From Gigaspora rosea (Eukaryota; Glomeromycota; Glomeromycetes; Diversisporales; Gigasporaceae), in contig QKWP01001662.1 of the NCBI GenBank assembly GCA_003550325.1, positions 50,899 to 114,898 of the forward strand: DNA of 64,000 nucleotides. The letters run 5' to 3'. Below are positions 1 through 13,089 of this stretch, piece by piece. The position numbers were made by a program, and so were the translations under genes. How positions within the stretch are numbered: the first letter of the stretch is position 1; each line of letters begins with the position of its first letter. The notes beneath the pieces are model-generated. The model worked only from the letters and a program-made list of their open reading frames with translations, was not told the DNA's origin and searched no databases.

Positions 1-1705
1 GTATTTTAACATCTTTAACATATGTTTCTACATTTGCTTAATTAAAAAATCCCGTGAATTTGTAAAAGAATTATGTTTTAAACAAAATTTAAAATTGACT
101 GCTTACCATATTCATTCTCTTTGTTATCATTACAAGTACGAAATTGAGCTAATACTGCAAATACATGTTTGCATTCTAATTGGCATTTTTTTAAAGTCTA
201 AACAAGTACAAATATACAATGTGATATCCATATTATTTTCACTAGAGTTTCTTTTGCGAACAGAGTATTCAACATCATTATTTGTTACTAAATGAACCAA
301 CCAAACATCTGCAAAGTCCTTTATAGCTTCATCACCCAATTCTCTCCACTTATTAATTGCCTCTACTACTTGTTGCTGTGCTTCCACATCAGTCCATCTT
401 CCTGTTTTCATAAGTTTCCATAAATCTTTTCAAATGATTGCCTTATTTGGATTGATATTTGTACCATTTTTATGACCCAGCCTTCTATGCCAAGAGTGCA
501 GTACATGAAAATGGCATAAAAATATAGAGCTATCTGGAAAACATTCCTCCACTGCTTTTATCTCCTCACCAGTGTCATCCACCATAAATATATCTAGATT
601 CAACTTTTTATTTTCATGTTTTAAAAATTCCAGCCATCTCCTCAATGTCAACGATCGTTTGAATTCACTTATCAAAAATGCGATAGGGTATCCACTTCCC
701 GTTATCGGATGGCGCATAACAATAGTGAAAAGATGATAGCCATGGTGATTCATTCCATGAGTGCCATCTAGGCACAAGACACTAACAAGCTTTGTTAATT
801 TTCTCTGTTCTTCCATCTGAAATGCAAATATGAACACGAGATTATTTTCCTTATTATGGCGTTCAAATAGACAACTTCCACCTCCACTAATTAGCATTTC
901 TTGCCATTTATCCAAAGAACATAACTCATTCCTATCAAGATAAATAAGACCATTCATCACATTATACACAATTGAATATATATCATCACGTGTTATAAGA
1001 GCATCCCGTAATATTTGAACATCCTGTAAATGGTCTTCGACACCTTTTTTTATCTGATCATTAAGTTCAACTGCTCTGAATCATAAAAGTTTCTGTATGC
1101 TGAAAGTGTGAGTCCTTCAAGAGCACGCTTTTGAATAAATTCTCTGATATTTTTTGAGAGAGGGAGTGTGCACAAGTCTGATAAACGGCCAGGAAAATGG
1201 TTGGTGTGTTTATAATAATATCGTAATATCACTGTAGATGAATTAATAGGAAGTGTTACGCAATTAGAACTTTTACAACCACATTTTTTAGTTTCTTTTT
1301 GTGTAGTTCGTGGTTTTTTATTCGGATTCTTCCCAGCAATACTTTCATATGGCCCGTAACGGTGACAGTACCATCGCTCTGTCCATTGGTTTTTTTTCTA
1401 ACACTGTCCAATTTACTTCAACGATCATGACGAACATAGCTTAGGCCTGCTTTTTCAAGGTTCTTAATCCATGTTACATATTCATCTAATGGAAGTGAAT
1501 ATGTTTTTACTTTCTCTGATTCTAATAGTCCTTCTGGTACCATTTTATCATCCTCTACTGCTTCCCACATATGACCGACACCATCAGTCGCGTCTAAAAT
1601 AGAATCAAGTGTAATATCCATATCATTTTCACTCACATCTATATCAATTTCTTCGACTTCCTCATAGATATCAAAAATTGTATTAATGTCAGGAGGCGTT
1701 AACAT
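1..1705 (-). pseudogene. MULE (Mutator-like) transposase with FAR1-like and SWIM zinc fingers, broken
   Basis: Transposase of a Mutator-like DNA transposon. Reading leftward from an ATG at 1703-1705: an acidic N-terminus; a Cys/His cluster at about 1270-1380 (WYCHRYG, then KKCGC) resembling FAR1/GCM-type fingers; the MULE RNase-H core at 430-969 with LDGTHG (first catalytic Asp), VDDTGEE (second) and CHFHVLHSW; then a SWIM finger at about 100-215 (CTC, then ECKHVFAV). The pieces lie in different frames. I see shifts near A8 (about 1390-1397), A7 (1045-1051) and A7 (about 190), another near 1420, and an in-frame TGA at 430-432 between AII and KDLWK. The core residues survive, so the copy is young. 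It runs off the left edge, so the terminus is unseen. Family call is firm; activity is unlikely. Confidence 0.88.
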
Positions 1706-2109
1706 GATAATAAACTATTTAAAAGCGAATGAAGGTACGTATCAGTCACTGGTTGTGTAGTAGAAGTTATACACTTATGAATGACACATTCGATATATAG
1801 TACAAGACTCTTTAAGTTTTTTTTTGTGAAAAACACGGTAAAAAGTATCTTTATTACTGCGCCATTTAACAAAAGAAAAAAAGTAAAAGCGCGGTTGCTA
1901 TAAAATTTTTATTTAAAAGTATAAAATGTATAAAATGTCGTACTGTAGTACAGTGATGATTTTTTGCCCAATCAGCAACAAGAGGATCGTCATCCAATCG
2001 GAGAGTGGGGGGTAAATTAGTAAATCCGCCCTGATGCTAGTTATTATATATATATTTTTTACCGTATTTCCCCAAATAAGGTAGCATATTTTCGGGAAAA
2101 TACGGTACT

Positions 2110-2285
2110 ATAAACTCCGGAGTATTACATAGTGCTTAGCACATAGTACTCCGGGTTATACTCTGGGTTATACTCCGGGTTACACTTTGGAGTATGCTCT
2201 GATTCATACTTCAGTGTGGTGTGGTGTTAAGGGATACTCTGCCAGAGTATGCACCACACCACCCTGGAGCACTCCGTTAACATCC
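2110..2285. repeat. Small hairpin block with ACTCCGGAGT words
   Basis: The words ACTCCGG, TACTCCGGGTTA and ACTCTG recur several times. A hairpin pairs GGTGTGGTG (about 2217-2225) with CACCACACC (about 2260-2270) across the small palindrome ACTCTGCCAGAGT. It is probably a degraded MITE. No clear target-site duplication was found. Confidence 0.4.
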
Positions 2286-2638
2286 CTAATTTATTACCTT
2301 GATAATGAGAAAAATTCCGATGCGTTAATCGATTTCTGCTTACGAAATAAATTTTTGATTTACGTGGGTACATTCAGATATTTAGCTTTAGGCAATAATG
2401 TTAGAAAGAAACTTGAAAAATATGTTACATTGGTACCATATGAGCGTATTTTTGTTGATTGTTAATTGCTATAAAATTCTTTTTTATGCAACTTATTGTC
2501 AATGTAATTAAGCGATTAAACTATAAAAATGTCAAAAATCAAAATTTATCATAATTTAATCGATTTATTACTGTATTACTGAATTGATTTATCATAAATC
2601 GACTAACGACATCCCTGACGATTGATGTTCACCCTATT

Positions 2639-3330
2639 TAACCCTATGAAAAAAGTGGTCCGGGTGGTGTTACGGTTTAGCACGGAGGTGTCCGTGATGG
2701 CACGTGCACTGTGGCACGTATATATACGACACACGGAATGGCACGTGTTTAAAATGATACGTATCGGCGTTGTAAGATTTTTATACGGAATGGCACGTAT
2801 TCGGGATGACACGTATAGGCTCGTTAGTTGGAATTACACGTATTTAATGGCACGTGTATCTCGTGTAGCCAATAAAATCGCAGGATCAGGTGTAACGTGA
2901 AAATTCAAAACAAACGAATTTTTTTAAAAAATCGTCTGTACCTCCAAATCTCATCTATGAAATGCTTTTTAATTCCTAAAAAAAAAATTCCTTGCAAAAT
3001 TTTGCTATAGGCATGTTTGTTACCACCCTTCACAATTATACTGTACTCTAACTAAATTGAATTCGTTCTTGTCGTAAGAAATATATGCACGTAAACTTAC
3101 TTGTGCCTCGACACGTGCCAAAACACGTGAATTTTGGCTTAGTAAAGTGCAGCAAAACCCGGTCCATTTACGGTCCAAAATGTCCGGGCAGACGGTCCAA
3201 TTCGGACCATTTTAGTCGTGCCAATACGGAACTCACACGTGCAAACCCGTCTCTTTAGCCGTTCCACAGATCACCGTGCTTTTCCGTAGAACCACGTGCA
3301 TATCCGGACGGATTTTTTTATAGGGTAAAA
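2639..3330. mobile_element. CACGTG-saturated block with inverted ends (putative MITE)
   Basis: The two ends are imperfect inverted copies. The left end reads ACCCTATGAAAAAA, then GGTCCGG, TACGG and AGCACGG. The reverse complement of the right end reads ACCCTATAAAAAAA, then GTCCGG, TACGG and AGCACGG. The interior is loaded with CACGTG, GGCACG, TACGG and GGTCC words against an otherwise very AT-rich background. The G+C content and spaced words resemble subterminal arrays of DNA transposons. An ORF across 2622-2900 is a by-product of the repeated words. Confidence 0.45.
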
Positions 3331-4594
3331 ATTTCCTGATAGCCAATTATACAAATTCATTTTAAAAAAAAAATCATTACAGTGAATTAGTGAAAAAGTT
3401 CAGTGAAATTTTTAGCATCAAGGCAGCGTTTATATGAAGCAATTTTTCCAGTAATGTGTTTGACATAACGATAATGTTTACAATCCAAGATAAGCAAATT
3501 GTTAAACGAAAAAAAATTAGAAAATCGATACGAAAGAAATTTACTAATAGATAAATGCCTTGTATTTTATACTCATATATTAAATATATGATTACTAATT
3601 TACATTTGTAATATATAGTAACGACACTCCAGAAGTAAAATTTGAGTTACGTACGTACAAGTAAATTAAATCACGATCCTGTTAAGCCACTGATTCGTAC
3701 GACGCAAAATTACTTGGGTCCGTATTTGTAATATTTTCAAAAATTAGACCTTTATAAATAAATATTTTTAAATTAGGCCCTCATTCATAATTATTTTAAT
3801 TATTTTCCCGATGTGTAAATTCCCTTTTTAATAATGACAAGCGTTTACATAATACTTTTTCGGTTACCTTTTATCTGTCAAATCATGTTTAACAAAACTA
3901 GTAATAAAATAATTTTTGTAAATATTGAAGCGCATAAACCTAAGCTCTTCGCTTAAAAAACCTTGTCAATACAATTTCTCAAATAAATGTATTGAAATAA
4001 TTCTTTTTTTGAACTTGTCAATAATTAATAATATAATATGTATATAATAATATAATATTCGTTAAATAATATCATACATATATAACATACATATATCTTT
4101 AATATTTTTAAGAGACCTATTATTTATATTAATTTTATTAATTTACACATCAATTTTCGTATTAAGCCATATTATTTCAATAACAGAAATATTCGCCACG
4201 ATCACTATTGGTTTTGCAGTTATTTTTAAGAGTATCATTTGTTTAGCTAATAACTATAAATTAATTATCGTGTTCAATTTTTAATGATGAATTGTGTCAA
4301 AATGTGATTGAACCATCAGATAACAAGCCACTTGATCAGAGCTAAGCCAAATTTGTTATTCTTATATAATAATATTTTTAATTGAACCGAATCAATAATA
4401 CGTTTGAAGGAGGAATGTCATCCACGTTTATCGCAATGAATATTTTGAAAATTTTGAAAATTTTGGCTTTTTTCGAGCACTTTTTCGTTTATGATGATCA
4501 ATATAATCACAAAATAGAAACGAAATTAAAGCTCGATAATTCATAAAGTTGAACATTAATTACTATAATCACTAAAAATCGAATTGTAAAAGAA
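3331..4594. other. AT-rich spacer upstream of the transporter gene
   Basis: No gene or repeat could be supported here. The stretch is AT-rich with scattered homopolymers. The last few hundred bases would contain the promoter of the transporter starting at 4595, but I see no motif I can defend as a core promoter. Confidence 0.5.
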
Positions 4595-7029
4595 ATGACA
4601 TCTAATCGGATTGGATTCATTGGTTGCGTTTCAATATTGGTATCTTCAATGATAGGGCCAGGACTGTTGATAAGTAAATATCCACCTCTTGATCAAAATT
4701 TATGAATTCGCATTTCTTAATTACTCGGAGGACTGATATAAATCTTCTTTGATAGTACCTTCATTATTCCGTAGTGCAGGATGGATAACGTGAGTTTTTC
4801 AGATTTAATTAATAAATCAATGTTTTTTTTTTTTTTAAAAAAAAAAACAAATCCTATTTTATTAATTCCATTTTTGTGGATGTGATCAAAGACCGTTGGT
4901 GATGTTTTTGATATTGATATTAGTAGCACCAACTAGTACTTTATTATTATGTGAGGCTAGTGGCTCCCTACAAGGCAATGAAAGATTTGCAGTACGTACT
5001 TTAATAACCCTTTTTTTCATATTCGTCTGTATACATTTAAACGTCGTTAAAATTATACAATTTTCATAAGAAAAAAATAGAGTATTCTGAGCTTTGTTCA
5101 TTGTTGATCACAAACCGAATTGGACAAGTGTTAACACAAATAATAATATATGCAGCGATTGAAACATTCATTATCACATCAATAATTCTTTCTGCGCAAT
5201 TATTGGACAATTTACTAATCGACATTTTAAAGATTTCTTGTGGAATTGGTATATATCCTGAATTTGGATGGATTTGTATTGGAAACCTTGGAAATGAAAA
5301 TGGTCCATTTGAAAACCGGTTGATGTTGTTTACTATTGGTTTTGTGGTAATATATGTATTTCTTTCAAATTACTGAATTATCATTTACATCATATTTTTC
5401 TAATACAATATAAATTTTTAGTTAACAATATTCATCACTGTACCAATGACATTTATGGAATTATCAAATAATGCTAAAATTCAGATCGGTATGTAAAATA
5501 TAATTTACACTTCTGCACTTTACAGAATTCAAATCCATAAAATTTAGAAATAATTTATTGAAATTTTCTTGTAGCATCATTTTTTACAATAATATTAATC
5601 GTAATCACGTGGATAGTAACAATCGCAGTTCACGGCTTGAACCCGGAACGAATTCCCATCTTTGGACCAAGCCAAGATCAGATTATAAAAACTGTGATGT
5701 TTAATTATGCATTTATCACTACTGTGCCAAGTTTGGTTAATAGAATGGTTTGTTTACTCTTTTTTATATTATTTACGCATAACATGAACTTTTTAACTCG
5801 TATTTAAATTATATAGAAAAAGGATATTTCTATTCGAAAAGTTGTGTGGACTTCAGTCTTTATTACAACACTTTGCTATATTTCTTTAGGAATTATTGGG
5901 GCCATGTCTATTAAAATGGAATTAACAGCAAATCTAATAACTTCAATTCGAAAATCGGAATTGCATAATAGTTTTATTGGGATCATGAATTATTTATTTC
6001 CACTTGTATTACTTGCTGGCATACCTGTATATGCCATAGCTATACGTTATAATATCGTTCGATCTGGTGCTTGTAAAGATAGTATGTTTATTATTATAGT
6101 CAAATATAGAATTATATTAAACTTCTTTTACTTCTTTATATATATATATATATATATAACGATGCTAATTTTTTAATTATTTTATCATCTTCTTTTAGAG
6201 AATATTGCAATTTTTTTTACATTATTACCATGGACCTTAGCTATACCATTTCAAACCGGTTATTTGTTAAATTTATTTACCAATTGGACAGTATTAGTTT
6301 TTATTTGTTCCGCAAATTTTATAATTCCATTTTGGTTGTACTTTTTAAGTAAAAAGAAAGAAAAAATTATACCAATGGTGAAAATCACTCAAGCAAAAGA
6401 AAATGGAACAAAAGGTATTATCAATTGATAACTTTTTAACTTTATAACATTAACTAAAATAAGTTTAATATTGTTTATTAGTTGAAGATACAGAAAAAAA
6501 AGCGCAGATTGCCAAGTACTTAGAAACACATGTTAACGTACCTCCAACTCTCGATAAAACTCATGATAAAAATGTTGCAGAAAAATTACATAATACACCA
6601 ATGTACCGAAACACGTCACCAGATGCAGCACCATTAAGCGATAATCCGGAGATTAATCCAGAATTTACAAATAATAATACCAGATTAACATTACCTCCTA
6701 TTACGACTATGGATCCAGATTTATTTTCTATATATTTACCCTCACAACCATCAACACCACAACATCCTTCGACTCCAAGATCTATTAGTACTGATGATGA
6801 AGAATTTCATAATATATTTCCTCCTCCTAAACCTTTCAAAGCATTTTTCCCCAATCTTGAAGAAGTTAAAAACGTAAATGAAGAAGGTCGTATGGTTGAA
6901 AAAGATGATTGGTATAGTACTTGTATTGCCTGGACTGCTGGGATCATTAGTTGTATACTTATAGGATTTGCAATTGTCTATAGTTTTGTGGACTTATCAT
7001 TTGGAATTAAAACTAGTACCTTATTATAA
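4595..7029 (+). CDS. Amino acid/auxin permease-type membrane transporter (AAAP-like), nine exons
   Basis: Predicted secondary amino acid transporter of a membrane (plasma membrane or vacuole not decidable). Exons that splice with GT...AG and keep frame: 4595-4673, 4756-4789, 4892-4991, 5083-5346, 5422-5488, 5575-5747, 5817-6081, 6199-6414, 6482-7029, giving 581 residues. The N-terminal SSMIGPGLLIIPSLFRSAGW is the first-helix signature of this superfamily; FNYAFITTVPSLVN near residue 225 is another conserved segment. About ten hydrophobic helices end near residue 377. An unusual hydrophilic stretch of about 165 residues follows (polar, Pro/Thr/Asn-rich, acidic at 400-540), then a last helix near 547-571. 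All splice sites are canonical and no stop is met, so the gene looks functional. AATAAA lies downstream near 7168. Family confidence is good, substrate unknown. The start of exon 4 is the least certain junction. Confidence 0.8.
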
Positions 7030-7369
7030 TTCATATTTCATTAGTAACTATTGTGTCAGTTCTTTAAATATTGTAATCTAGATACGTATAAAGATACTGT
7101 GAATTTTCTCTCTATGAAATTGATTTAATACATTTTATACTATCTTATAAATTTTTTGTGTAAAAACTAATAAACATAGAATTAAGAACTATTAAGAAAT
7201 ATATTATTTGACAAAGTTTCCATAAATTTTTGAATTCTTTTTAAAATTTGAATGGCTTAATTATACGTATTTATACATCATAGCATACATTTAGCTCGAA
7301 GTCCTGCTAGATTTTTTTATTTATTTTATTAATTAAATGAAAACTTTCGAAAGTGCAACGTATAAAAAA

Positions 7370-7735
7370 ACTTGCGTTTAATACGGTACACCGAAATGCA
7401 CGAACAAATACGGTATTATATACGTGCAAATACGGATTTTGTGATCGCTGCACGGAAGCTGCACGAAAATTGATCATCTAAAAAATTTAAGGTTCGTGAC
7501 TACACGAAAAGTTGAAATCCATGTACTAACGTGCACAATATTATATTCGTGCACTAACGTGTTTCAATCGTTAGTATCCTTAAATGATCACATAATTTTC
7601 GTGCATTGACGTGCCATGTTTATTAATATTTTTAGAGATCATATAAATTCCATGCAATTACGTGTACAATTATTATTCTTTTAACGATCATATAAATTCT
7701 GTGCACTTATGTGTACAATTGTTAATATTCTTAAT
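7370..7735. repeat. GTGCAC/CACGAA word-rich block
   Basis: Variants of ACGTGCA, GTGCACTAACGTG and CACGAAAA recur at irregular spacing, recalling the block at 2639-3330 but with a different dominant word. Possibly a decayed element of the same class. No clear terminal inverted repeat or duplication was found. Confidence 0.35.
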
Positions 7736-7739
7736 AAAT

Positions 7740-8290
7740 TACATTTAATTTTGAATATCCAAATATATTACATTTAATCATTAAGAATATTAACAATTAA
7801 ATATAATTAATTTAGATCATTAAGAATCTTAATGATTAAATGTAATCTATTTAAATTATTAAAAATCTTAACAATCAAATGTAATTCATTTGGATTGTCA
7901 ATATCTTAATGATTTAGTTATTAAGAATCTTTAATTGTTAAGAATCTTAATAATTAAATGTAATATATTTAGATTATTAACGATTAAATGTAATTTATTT
8001 AGATTGTTAAAAATCTTAATAATTAAATATGATCTATTTAACAATTAAATATAATTTTTTAAATTGTTAAGAATCTTGACGATTAAATGTAATATATTTA
8101 GATCAATATATTTAGATCATTAATAATCTTAATGATTAAAGGTAATTTATTTAGATCGTTAAATAATTAGGAATTCTAACCATGAATTTAGTTCGTTAAG
8201 ATTCTTAACAATAATTTGGGTCGTTAAGATTCTTAATGATAATTTAGATCGTTAAGAAGCTTAAAAGATGCAACCTTTGCAGGTTACAAA
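7740..8290. repeat. Degenerate ~39-bp minisatellite with palindromic core
   Basis: A unit of about 39 bp built from ATTAAATGTAATTTATTTAG and ATCATTAAGAATCTTAATG recurs more than ten times with substitutions and length changes. Weaker copies run on to about 8650. The TTAAGAATCTTAA core is itself palindromic, so both strands show the unit. Confidence 0.7.
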
Positions 8291-8659
8291 ATTGTGTGAA
8301 AATTAGAGATTCTTTAAATTTTAAGAATCTTACAATTTCAAACAAATATAAGTGTAACTGATCAAACATGTGAATTAATAGACAATTTAGGATCTCAAAA
8401 ATTTTCCTCGTTTATGGGTTCACATCTTTTAGGAATCTTTATAATCTAAATTAATTGTTAAGATTGTTAACAATCTAAATTAATCATTAAAAAACTTAAT
8501 AATTTAGTTAATCATTAAGATTTATAAATCATTAAATTCTTGATGATTAATTTAGATTATTAAAGTTTTTAACAATTTAATGTAATTTATTTAAGAGACA
8601 AAATCATTAAAAATCTTAAATATTAAATATAATTTATTTAAGAGATAGATCATTAAAAT

Positions 8660-10110
8660 TGTAAAATAATAGATATTACATATTGCTTTATGAATATATA
8701 TGCAAATTTCAAAGCAATACAAATCAATAAGGAATATATAAATAGTAATTTAATAACTAATAGCATTAAAATCAATCTAAATTATTGTCAATCAGTGAAG
8801 ATTGAAAATATATATTGTTAATTGAAAATTGGCAAAGAGATACTATATTAGTTTTAATTTTTAATATAAATTACAAATTATTATTATTTAATAGTCATTT
8901 GGAAATTTATCAGATTTTCCAAAATAAAATAAAAACCATCCATTTTAAAAAATCCTACACACATTTTTATACTTAATGCTAATATCCATTCATGTACTCC
9001 AAACTTTAAAATCATACAAACCATACTTAATGTCATGTGCATGTTCCATATAAGCAAGCATATATTTTTGTCCAGAATATTCATGAACAAAATAAAATAA
9101 AATTATGCCATAATGAACCTTTAGAACAGCTTGTTTACTAGATTGGTTAACCAAAGTCTATACTAAAAAATAAGATATAAATAAATATATATTATATTTT
9201 ACTTACTCTAACACATGATATTACAATAACTTTTATTAGTTTTAGTTAAAACAGAGCCAATCATATATCTATCAGTCTTGCAAATTTTGTTTTTATATTA
9301 TTTAGCTAAAACAAAAAACTTAAATTAATATTAATACAAATAATCAATATACTAGAAAATGATAGTGTTTTATACAAAATATAATTAAAAGCCCAATGAT
9401 AGGTTTTTCTTTAATAGCATTCAAATAATAATAACAGTTTTAATTTTTTTTTTTACGAAGCAATTTTTAAAGACTTTATAAATATATATTTTTGTTTAAT
9501 TCATATTTATTTATTTTGCAATAGAATCTTTAAAAAATTTTTTAATTAAATTTTAATTTCATAATAATCCTAAACTAATTCTTTCAAAATATCAAATTTA
9601 GTCAATTCTCTCTAAATGCACATCCTTTAAGTGTGTATCTTATGAAAAACCTCTCTAAATGCACACCTTCTTTTGTGCCCAACTAATATTACATCTATAG
9701 ATTTTTTTACTTCTCTAAATGCAATATCTTACTAAGTACATGTTTAGTAAAATTTTTATATATAGTTCTATTCTGTTCTATTGTATTACATTTTAGAGAG
9801 GTCTGACTATAGCAATATTTGTACTATTTGTAAAAATGAAAATTTTTTAAATCTTTTACTATCTATTATAATTTTAGATGCAACTATTTTTTCACATTTA
9901 TATATTACTAATAGTACTTGTTCTTGTAAAAATAATAAATTTCAAAATAATTAAACAATATCAAAAAACTTAACAGAGTCTAGTTTTAAAGCAGATATAC
10001 TCTTATCATTTCTAAAAATTTTTAAAAAAACAAGATTTAAATATCAATATTTCAATACATTCTTCTAAAATATTACATAAAAAATTATAAAATTTAAAAA
10101 ATTACAGAAA
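8660..10110. other. AT-rich region, no supported gene; one mariner-type end
   Basis: No protein family was recognised. A short minus-strand reading frame at 8884-9090 has no recognisable motif. At about 9790-9815 the sequence AGAGAGGTCTGACTATAG matches the right end of the mariner-type MITE at about 30160, so a relic of that family probably lies at about 9610-9815. Confidence 0.4.
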
Positions 10111-10116
10111 GTTAGA

Positions 10117-10361
10117 AGAAAAAATTGTTAGAAGAAGAATTAAAGTCAGAGAAAGAAGAATCTGAAAAGAATTTAGAAGAAGAGTTTCAAGAAGTGCTAG
10201 AAGAATTTGAATATGAATTAAAAAAAAGTTAAAAACATTTTAAAAAAATTACCAGATACAGAAAAACTACATTACAAAAAGAAATAGGAGAATTACAATA
10301 TCAATTAGAAGAATCGCAAGAAGAGCTAAAAGAAAATTCAAAAAAATATTATTACAGATAA
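10117..10361 (+). pseudogene. Coiled-coil protein relic
   Basis: Two adjacent reading frames encode strongly heptad-like, Glu/Lys/Leu-rich peptides (KKLLEEELKSEKEESEKNLE..., then LQKEIGELQYQLEESQEEL...). They are separated by a stop and a frameshift at about 10230-10255. This is a piece of a long coiled-coil protein whose family I cannot name. No start codon or flanking domain is seen. Lysine-run homopolymers in this AT-rich DNA could mimic part of the signal, but the regular Leu/Glu spacing argues for real coding origin. Confidence 0.4.
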
Positions 10362-11088
10362 AAAAACAATTTAAATTCAATTAAATCTAATTTATATATT
10401 AAAAAATTTGTAAGACTATTTGAAGTTAAATTTTTAATTAATATTAATTTTTACTTTTTAACTATTGTTTGTTTTTTTTCAAAAATTAATTAATTAAATC
10501 AATTAGCCTAATATTTTGTATAGCAAATTGTATTTAAGTTTGTTTATTGAATAAAACTATTTGTAAAAAAATAATTTATTATAACTGTTTTTTTTTACTT
10601 TAAATTAAGCCATATATTTTTATTATTTATTTTAATTTTTTTTTCTTTTGAGATTCTAAAAAATTATTAGTCAAAGATATAATTTTAAATATCTTTAAAT
10701 ATAAAAGCTATTTTAAGACTAATTAGATAATAGATAATCTCTATTTAGAAAAAAATTCTTTGATATTTTTCCAAGTTTCTAATAAAACAGAAGCAATTAA
10801 AACAGCAAGAGAATAAAAGCTATTTGAAGAACTTCTATTACAGTTGACTACAACTATATCTAACAAAGCAGTTATAAATATTCATAATATCAATAAAGAT
10901 AAGAAAATTTAAAATCAGTAAGAAAAACCTTAGTTAAATTATATCAAGATGGTTATAGAAGAAAAAATTCAAATAACAATTTGTAGTTAGCATAATTATA
11001 CTGAATAATTTAAAATTATCAAAGTAAATTAGTTGATAATGAAACAAAAAATAAACAGTATAAACCAAAATATATAACTTAGTATAAT

Positions 11089-11270
11089 ATTACTTTTTAT
11101 TTTTTTATTTTGTTTTATTATTATTAATTTTTATTTTTTTATTTTGTTTTTTTATTATTAATTTTTATTTTTTATTTTGTTTTTTTATTATTAATTTTTA
11201 TTTTTTTATTTTGTTTTTTTTATTATTAATTTTATTTTTTTATTTTGTTTTTTTATTATTAATTATTAAA
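11089..11270. repeat. T-rich minisatellite, about 34-bp unit, five copies
   Basis: A unit built from TTTTTATTTTTTTATTTTG and TTTTTTTATTATTAA repeats about five times with homopolymer-length variation. Confidence 0.8.
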
Positions 11271-11654
11271 ATTCTTAATGATTTATTTCTTAAATAAATT
11301 ATATATCAGCAAGTTGGTTTTTTTTATAAAATCTATTTAGATCTACAACTTTATATAAATATTATATAAACTTTTATTAAAATTATATATGTTAATTTTT
11401 ATATATTATTAATATAGACTTTGTGCAAAATATATTTAAACTTATATAAAATAAATTTATAAAAAAAACTTATATAAAATATTATATATTTATGAATTTT
11501 ATGTATTATAATTAAGTAAATTTATAAGCTATAAATATCTAAAGTCATATAAACTTAATTTTTTGGTTCTTATAACCCAGCCGGATCAATTTTTGAAAAT
11601 TTTGAAAAATTTTTTATATATTTGAAAAAATGTATTGTCACTACCAGTGACTAT

Positions 11655-11920
11655 TAGGATTCCTCAAAGTCAAATCGAATCGAATATTAGGCATATTTGA
11701 ATTTGATTAAATCAAATAAGCTTTTGATTTGAATTTAATTTGATCAAATCAAATCAAACCAAATCAAATATATTTGTAATTTTTATTAAATATTTTTGAA
11801 TTGAATCAAATATCTTGTTAATTTGAATTTGATTTGGTTTGAAATTTCTGTATTTGAATTTGATTTGAGATTGAATATTTGATCGAATCAAATTGAATCA
11901 AATTAAATTGTGGAACCCTA
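11655..11920. mobile_element. TAGG-ended MITE filled with CAAATC words
   Basis: The left end TAGGATTCCTCAAAGTC pairs with TAGGGTTCCACAATTTAA (reverse complement of the right end), with a few mismatches. Between them CAAATC/GATTTG and close variants recur every 5-10 bases. Flanks GTGACTAT and GTGAAAAA share only the first four bases, so the target duplication is unproven. The architecture matches the element at 16613-16911 with a different repeated word. Confidence 0.55.
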
Positions 11921-11929
11921 GTGAAAAAC

Positions 11930-13080
11930 CAAATACATGACAATTTATAAATAACCAATCAATGATTTTAATTACTTATATATAAAAATTTAACCTTTTT
12001 TGTACTCTAAAAAATAATTTGCAAAATTTTAAAATACAATAAAAAAATACATTAATAATATAACAAAGATTACTATAGCAATTATTACAACAAAACTATT
12101 AAGCAAAGACTGCTAAACAAAAACCACTAAATAAAAATTACTATAGCTTCTACAATTACAATAACTGGCAGTAACTATAAAGCAACTACAGAAATAATTA
12201 AAGCAAAAACTGCTATATAAGGTACTTATTGTTTTAAAAAAGCATTATTTTTTAAGATAATACTATTAAATATGATTATATAAAACTAATTATAGCACAT
12301 AGTAATAGCAATTATACTAATAGCAATGACAAAGAGTAATATATTTTTTTTGCAGTAGTACTATTATGTATAAATATGAATTAATTTATAAATAGTTACA
12401 TAATAATAACTAATAATAGCTATAAAAATTGGCAATAATTATAGCAATTAAAGCAAGAATCCTTAAAAGCATTTTTATAGCTGTGTGCATTATTAATAGC
12501 TCTAAGGTATAAATATAAACAATTTATTCTATAATAGCTATTATAATAATTATTAATAATATGATGAATAATAAATCTTTTATTTTTTACTTAGGTATTA
12601 GATATTAAAGCACGTATTCTAATAATAATAATATAATATCAGATATGATCTAGTAATATAATTGTAATGATATAATATTGTCCAATAATAATAATAAAAC
12701 AATTGAAATAATACAGCCTGGTTATAATGATGAAACTCAGACTAATATTAATAATAAAGTACTAATAACACAATATATTTAAGCCAAAATAGTAAAATTA
12801 TAATTGTAGAAGATTCAAATGCTACATTTACTAAGTACTATATTTTTATTTTTTTTATTGTTTTTTATTGCAACTTTTATATTAATTTAAACTCTTCTAT
12901 ATTTGTTTTTTTTTTTATTTTACAATATCAATCTAACTTTTAGTTTTTTCTCCACTAGCATTTTTCTATATTGGTCAAATTTTTAAACCATAAGAAATGC
13001 AAGTAATTATATTTGTGAATATGCATAGCAAAACAATTTTGTAGTTTTTAAAACTAGAAATAATTGAAACTCCTACCAGA
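11930..13080. other. AT-rich region without supported gene
   Basis: Trinucleotide-like ATAATA/AATAGC runs dominate. No open frame with recognisable motifs and no clear terminal repeats were found. Confidence 0.5.
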
Positions 13081-13089
13081 ACAAACTTG

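Noticed and set aside
2187..2465. Small gene across 2187-2465
   Set aside because: The first half is the ACTCCGG hairpin block; the second half has no recognised motif and no partner exon.
5101..5376. Separate single-exon gene at 5101-5376
   Set aside because: It is exon 4 of the transporter read past its donor site (GTAATA at 5347) into the intron.
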